DNA of 16,165 nt from JAKLDO01 sp035354435. Its GTDB lineage: Bacteria > UBP6 > UBA1177. The DNA lies in NCBI GenBank assembly GCA_035354435.1, contig DAOQAY010000060.1:1-16165 (forward strand), read 5' to 3'. How positions within the stretch are numbered: position 1 is the stretch's first letter; every line of letters begins with the position of its first letter. Below the pieces are notes generated by a model. That model did not search any database and was not told the DNA's origin. It saw only the letters and a list, made by a program, of their open reading frames with translations. Below, in pieces: positions 14,013-16,165 of the stretch. The position numbers and the translations under genes were made by a program.

Positions 14013-15611
14013 TCAGTCCTTGAACTGTGAAATGGTCTCGCGAAGTTTTTTCAGAATATCGGTGTGATTTATGTTAGCAGATCTCAGAATTGTAAGCTCT
14101 TCTGACATTTCTTCGATTTTCTTCGTGTTTTCTTCAAGTTTTGCGGCGTTATCTGCAAGTTTTGATTTCATATCTTCATTTTCAGACATAACGCTGTCAA
14201 GCATTTCTATTTTTTCAGAAAGTTTGTCCATTTCATCGTTAAGGTCTTTTATGCGGTCTCTTCTTTCATTAAGTTTTTCTTCAAGATCTTTCTTTTCCAC
14301 CACAAGTATTTCGAACTGCTCTGCGATTTCGCCACCTTTTGTGACAGTTTCGGTAAGTTCCTGTATTTCCTCGCGAAGAGATTCATTGTTTTTGAACAGA
14401 TCTTCTTTCTCCTTTTTTATTTTTTCCAGTTCTTCATTTAATTCGGAAAGACCGGCAACGGCATTTTTGAGTTCAGCCATTTCATTTTCGGCTTCTTCAA
14501 GAACCTTGTTTTTTTCCGCTATTTCAGAATCTTTCTGTTTTGTCATCTTTTCCAGTTCAGCTTCGGCCTTTTCTTTTTTGGATGTCAATTCTGTAAAATC
14601 TGTTTCAAATTTGCGGACACGGTCTTTCATTTCCTTGTTATAGACATTGAGAACATCATTCTGATCTTTCTGTTCCGCAAGTTTTTTCTTCGATTCTGCA
14701 AGTTCTCTGCTGTCATTTTTTGCTGAATCGGATATTACTTCAAGTTCTTTCACGGTTTTTTTCAAATTTTCCTTCTCTTCCTTCAATCCCGCAAGCTCTT
14801 CATTGAAACCGGCAACTTCTTCTTCGAGTTTCCCGATCTGTTTTTTTGCCTCTTCAGCTTCATTTTTAGCAATTTCCAGCTCTGCAACAAGTTCATCATT
14901 TTCTTTTTCCACTGCAGAATATGATTGAACCTTTTTCTGGAGATCATCTGCTTTTTCCTCAAGACTTTTCAGCTGGAAACCTTTCTGGGCTAGAGCATCT
15001 TTAAGTTCGCCTGACTCGGATTCGATTTTGCTGAGATTTTCTGTAAGCAGAGTGTTAAGTTCAATAAGTTTTTCATTTTCCTGAGTGATCGTTTCTATTT
15101 CTTCCTGATCTGCCTGAGGAAGTATCTGATTTTTTGTTTCACTAAGAATCGCTTCAAGTTCAGATATTTTCTGTTTCAATTCTGCGATTGTTCTGTCTTT
15201 TCCTGAAGTATCTGCGGCAGATTCGGTCATATCTTCAAGAAAAGGGAATATGGCATGTGTTGATGCAAGGATGGTTTCATTATCGGTCGGAATATTGAGA
15301 TAATAATCAGCTCTATAGTCAAACTGTCTGTGTTTTTCAAATACTTCTTCAGTAGCGTTGCTTGAAATCAGCAGTATCGGGGTTGTTGAATATCCGTCGA
15401 TGGATCGTATTTTTTTGCAAAGCATAAATCCCTTCATCCCCGGATTTTCAGCCCTGATTATGAAAACATCCATTTTGTCTTTGCCGAGAGCTTCCTGAAC
15501 TCTCGCTTCCGAACTGGCTGTGAAAACTTTGAATTTGTAAGTTGAAAAAAGCTTTTTCAGGGCATCTGCCATTGTTGCGTCTGATTCATAAACAAGAAGG
15601 TTTCTACTCAT
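14013..15611 (-). CDS. Degenerate receiver domain fused to a long coiled coil (FrzS-like layout)
   Basis: A 532-residue protein. Residues 1-125 form a CheY-like receiver: strand LLVYESD (5-11), DVFIIRAENPGMKG (48-61), PILLISS (78-84) and ADYYLNIP (101-108). The phospho-acceptor Asp is replaced by Arg53 (aligned on the following PGM), and the conserved Lys before Pro is Asn106, so phosphorylation is unlikely. Residues about 135-530 are Glu/Lys/Leu-rich heptads, a very long coiled coil with no output domain. The same layout (pseudoreceiver plus coiled coil) occurs in Myxococcus FrzS, a polar regulator of type IV pilus motility; the adjacent PilB-type gene supports a similar role, an inference. 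ATG 15611 has GAGGA 5 bases upstream and lies 15 bases after the previous gene. Confidence 0.85.
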   Translation of the reverse strand: MSRNLLVYESDATMADALKKLFSTYKFKVFTASSEARVQEALGKDKMDVFIIRAENPGMKGFMLCKKIRSIDGYSTTPILLISSNATEEVFEKHRQFDYRADYYLNIPTDNETILASTHAIFPFLEDMTESAADTSGKDRTIAELKQKISELEAILSETKNQILPQADQEEIETITQENEKLIELNTLLTENLSKIESESGELKDALAQKGFQLKSLEEKADDLQKKVQSYSAVEKENDELVAELEIAKNEAEEAKKQIGKLEEEVAGFNEELAGLKEEKENLKKTVKELEVISDSAKNDSRELAESKKKLAEQKDQNDVLNVYNKEMKDRVRKFETDFTELTSKKEKAEAELEKMTKQKDSEIAEKNKVLEEAENEMAELKNAVAGLSELNEELEKIKKEKEDLFKNNESLREEIQELTETVTKGGEIAEQFEILVVEKKDLEEKLNERRDRIKDLNDEMDKLSEKIEMLDSVMSENEDMKSKLADNAAKLEENTKKIEEMSEELTILRSANINHTDILKKLRETISQFKD

Positions 15612-15626
15612 AACGGTCCTCGGGTT

Positions 15627-16088
15627 TTATCTATTTGTAAGTTTTGTGAGTTTTCTTTTTATTTCTGAAACCGATCCAATTCCGTAGCGACTCAGTATTT
15701 TAAGCAGCTTCGGACCACCGATAGGAATGATCTTTAAATATCCAAGCAGTGTAAGTTTCATAATTCCTGAATGTACGGTGAGAGATATTTTTTCAATATT
15801 GGTTTTTTCAGTCATGATATCTGCCGAGTTGATTATGAATTCGTGTGCGGTTTCAGCATGAGTTGAAAAAATAGACATAATGATCTCTGCCGGAATATTT
15901 ATTGTGATATCGGGACGGTTGGAAGAACTGTCAAATTCCCTGACAGATATGCGTCCAGCCGTTTTTGAAACCAGAATGTCATGATCTTCGTCAATCACAA
16001 CACGGATAGATGCACCGTTTCCAAGAAATTCCAGTGCTTTGATAGCACCGTTATTATTTAAAATAATATCTTTAAGACTGTTTATCAT
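15627..16088 (-). CDS. 153-aa protein of unknown function, possible SCP2-like lipid-binding fold
   Basis: I do not recognise the family with confidence. The 153-residue product has no signal peptide. It contains an alternating strand pattern (IRVVIDEDHDILVSKTAGRI, about 28-47, and PDITINIPAEIIMSIFS, about 59-75) followed by helices and a hydrophobic LLGYLKIIPIGG segment (about 114-125). The PD-x-TI-x-I-x-x-E-x-x-x-x-I-F arrangement resembles the SCP2 sterol-carrier fold, where a PD.tI....e.f..i.sG block recurs, but the match is weak. It is the first gene of the five-gene minus-strand run, 15 bases ahead of the pseudoreceiver gene. Ribosome site at the ATG: only GGG at 16096-16098. Confidence 0.7.
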   Translation of the reverse strand: MINSLKDIILNNNGAIKALEFLGNGASIRVVIDEDHDILVSKTAGRISVREFDSSSNRPDITINIPAEIIMSIFSTHAETAHEFIINSADIMTEKTNIEKISLTVHSGIMKLTLLGYLKIIPIGGPKLLKILSRYGIGSVSEIKRKLTKLTNR

Positions 16089-16103
16089 AGTTTAACCCAA
16101 AGC

Positions 16104-16133
16104 ACTATAAGCTCGGGATTTTTATCATATCAG
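16104..16133 (-). promoter_or_regulatory. Weak candidate promoter for the five-gene minus-strand run
   Basis: On the minus strand, CTGATA (16128-16133), 18 bases, TATAGT (16104-16109). It would start transcription about 9 bases before ATG 16088, unusually close. The 77 bases from 16089 to the window edge hold no gene, so a promoter somewhere here is expected, but this match is modest. Confidence 0.25.
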
Positions 16134-16165
16134 TCGTTTTTTTGCAAGGAAATTAAGACTTTCTG

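Noticed and set aside
14071..14643. Long Ser/Phe-rich open frame on the + strand
   Set aside because: It is the antisense shadow of the Glu/Lys-rich coiled coil on the minus strand; low-complexity codons on one strand keep the other frame open.
16094..16116. Imperfect stem CCCAAAGC/GCTCGGG followed by T-rich sequence, a terminator-like element on the + strand
   Set aside because: The stem has a mismatch and a bulge, and no + strand gene ends here; it also overlaps the region where a minus-strand promoter is expected.
1..16165. CRISPR arrays, tRNA or rRNA genes, transposases, integrases
   Set aside because: I saw no spaced palindromic repeats, cloverleaf-like segments or recombinase motifs; the short repeats near the R-M genes do not form an array.

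Overview
The window is low-GC bacterial DNA. One 60-base line of the restriction-modification region counts 33% G+C, against 42% for one line of a neighbouring gene; these are single-line hand counts. The organism looks Gram-negative: there is a lipobox lipoprotein, a secreted beta-rich protein resembling an outer-membrane barrel, and a type IV pilus/type II secretion assembly ATPase. I cannot assign a phylum.

Layout. (1) 1-1989, + strand: the C-terminal part of an MBOAT O-acyltransferase, then its membrane-anchored SGNH-like partner; together they look like the end of a polysaccharide or envelope O-acetylation cluster. (2) 4797-1986, - strand: a tightly overlapping metabolic operon with panC (pantothenate synthetase), a DapL-like class I/II aminotransferase, folK (folate pathway HPPK) and a small unknown helical protein. 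(3) 5046-7129, + strand: a two-gene type II restriction-modification system, with a HindVP-like endonuclease and a C5-cytosine methyltransferase. It is AT-richer than its neighbours, has its own promoter and carries short direct repeats, so it is probably an acquired cassette. (4) 7220-10412, + strand: a strong sigma70-type promoter drives a Ycf46-like AAA+ ATPase, a short NFACT (RqcH/FbpA-related) protein and a secreted beta-rich protein. (5) 16088-10413, - strand: a five-gene run with short gaps. It encodes a 153-residue protein with a faint SCP2-like pattern, a degenerate receiver domain fused to a long coiled coil (FrzS-like layout), a PilB/GspE ATPase, a sigma-1 receptor/ERG2 family protein, and an endonuclease/exonuclease/phosphatase-fold lipoprotein with a cysteine-rich insertion.

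The most notable feature is the bacterial sigma-1 receptor/ERG2 homologue at 11662-12228. It keeps both acidic ligand-pocket residues of the human protein at identical spacing but lacks the N-terminal membrane helix. It sits directly downstream of a pilus-type ATPase and a FrzS-like pseudoreceiver. If the first gene of the run is truly SCP2-like, the operon would join a sterol- or lipid-binding theme to a polar motility or secretion machine; that is inference. The other observations worth following are the NFACT protein that lacks the Asp-Arg motif and HhH region of RqcH, and the Cys-rich insertion in the EEP lipoprotein.

Several starts were chosen from ribosome binding sites: GTG at 3932 for the aminotransferase, TTG at 5046 for the endonuclease, ATG at 7220 for the AAA+ protein, ATG at 11642 for the lipoprotein and ATG at 14000 for the pilus ATPase.
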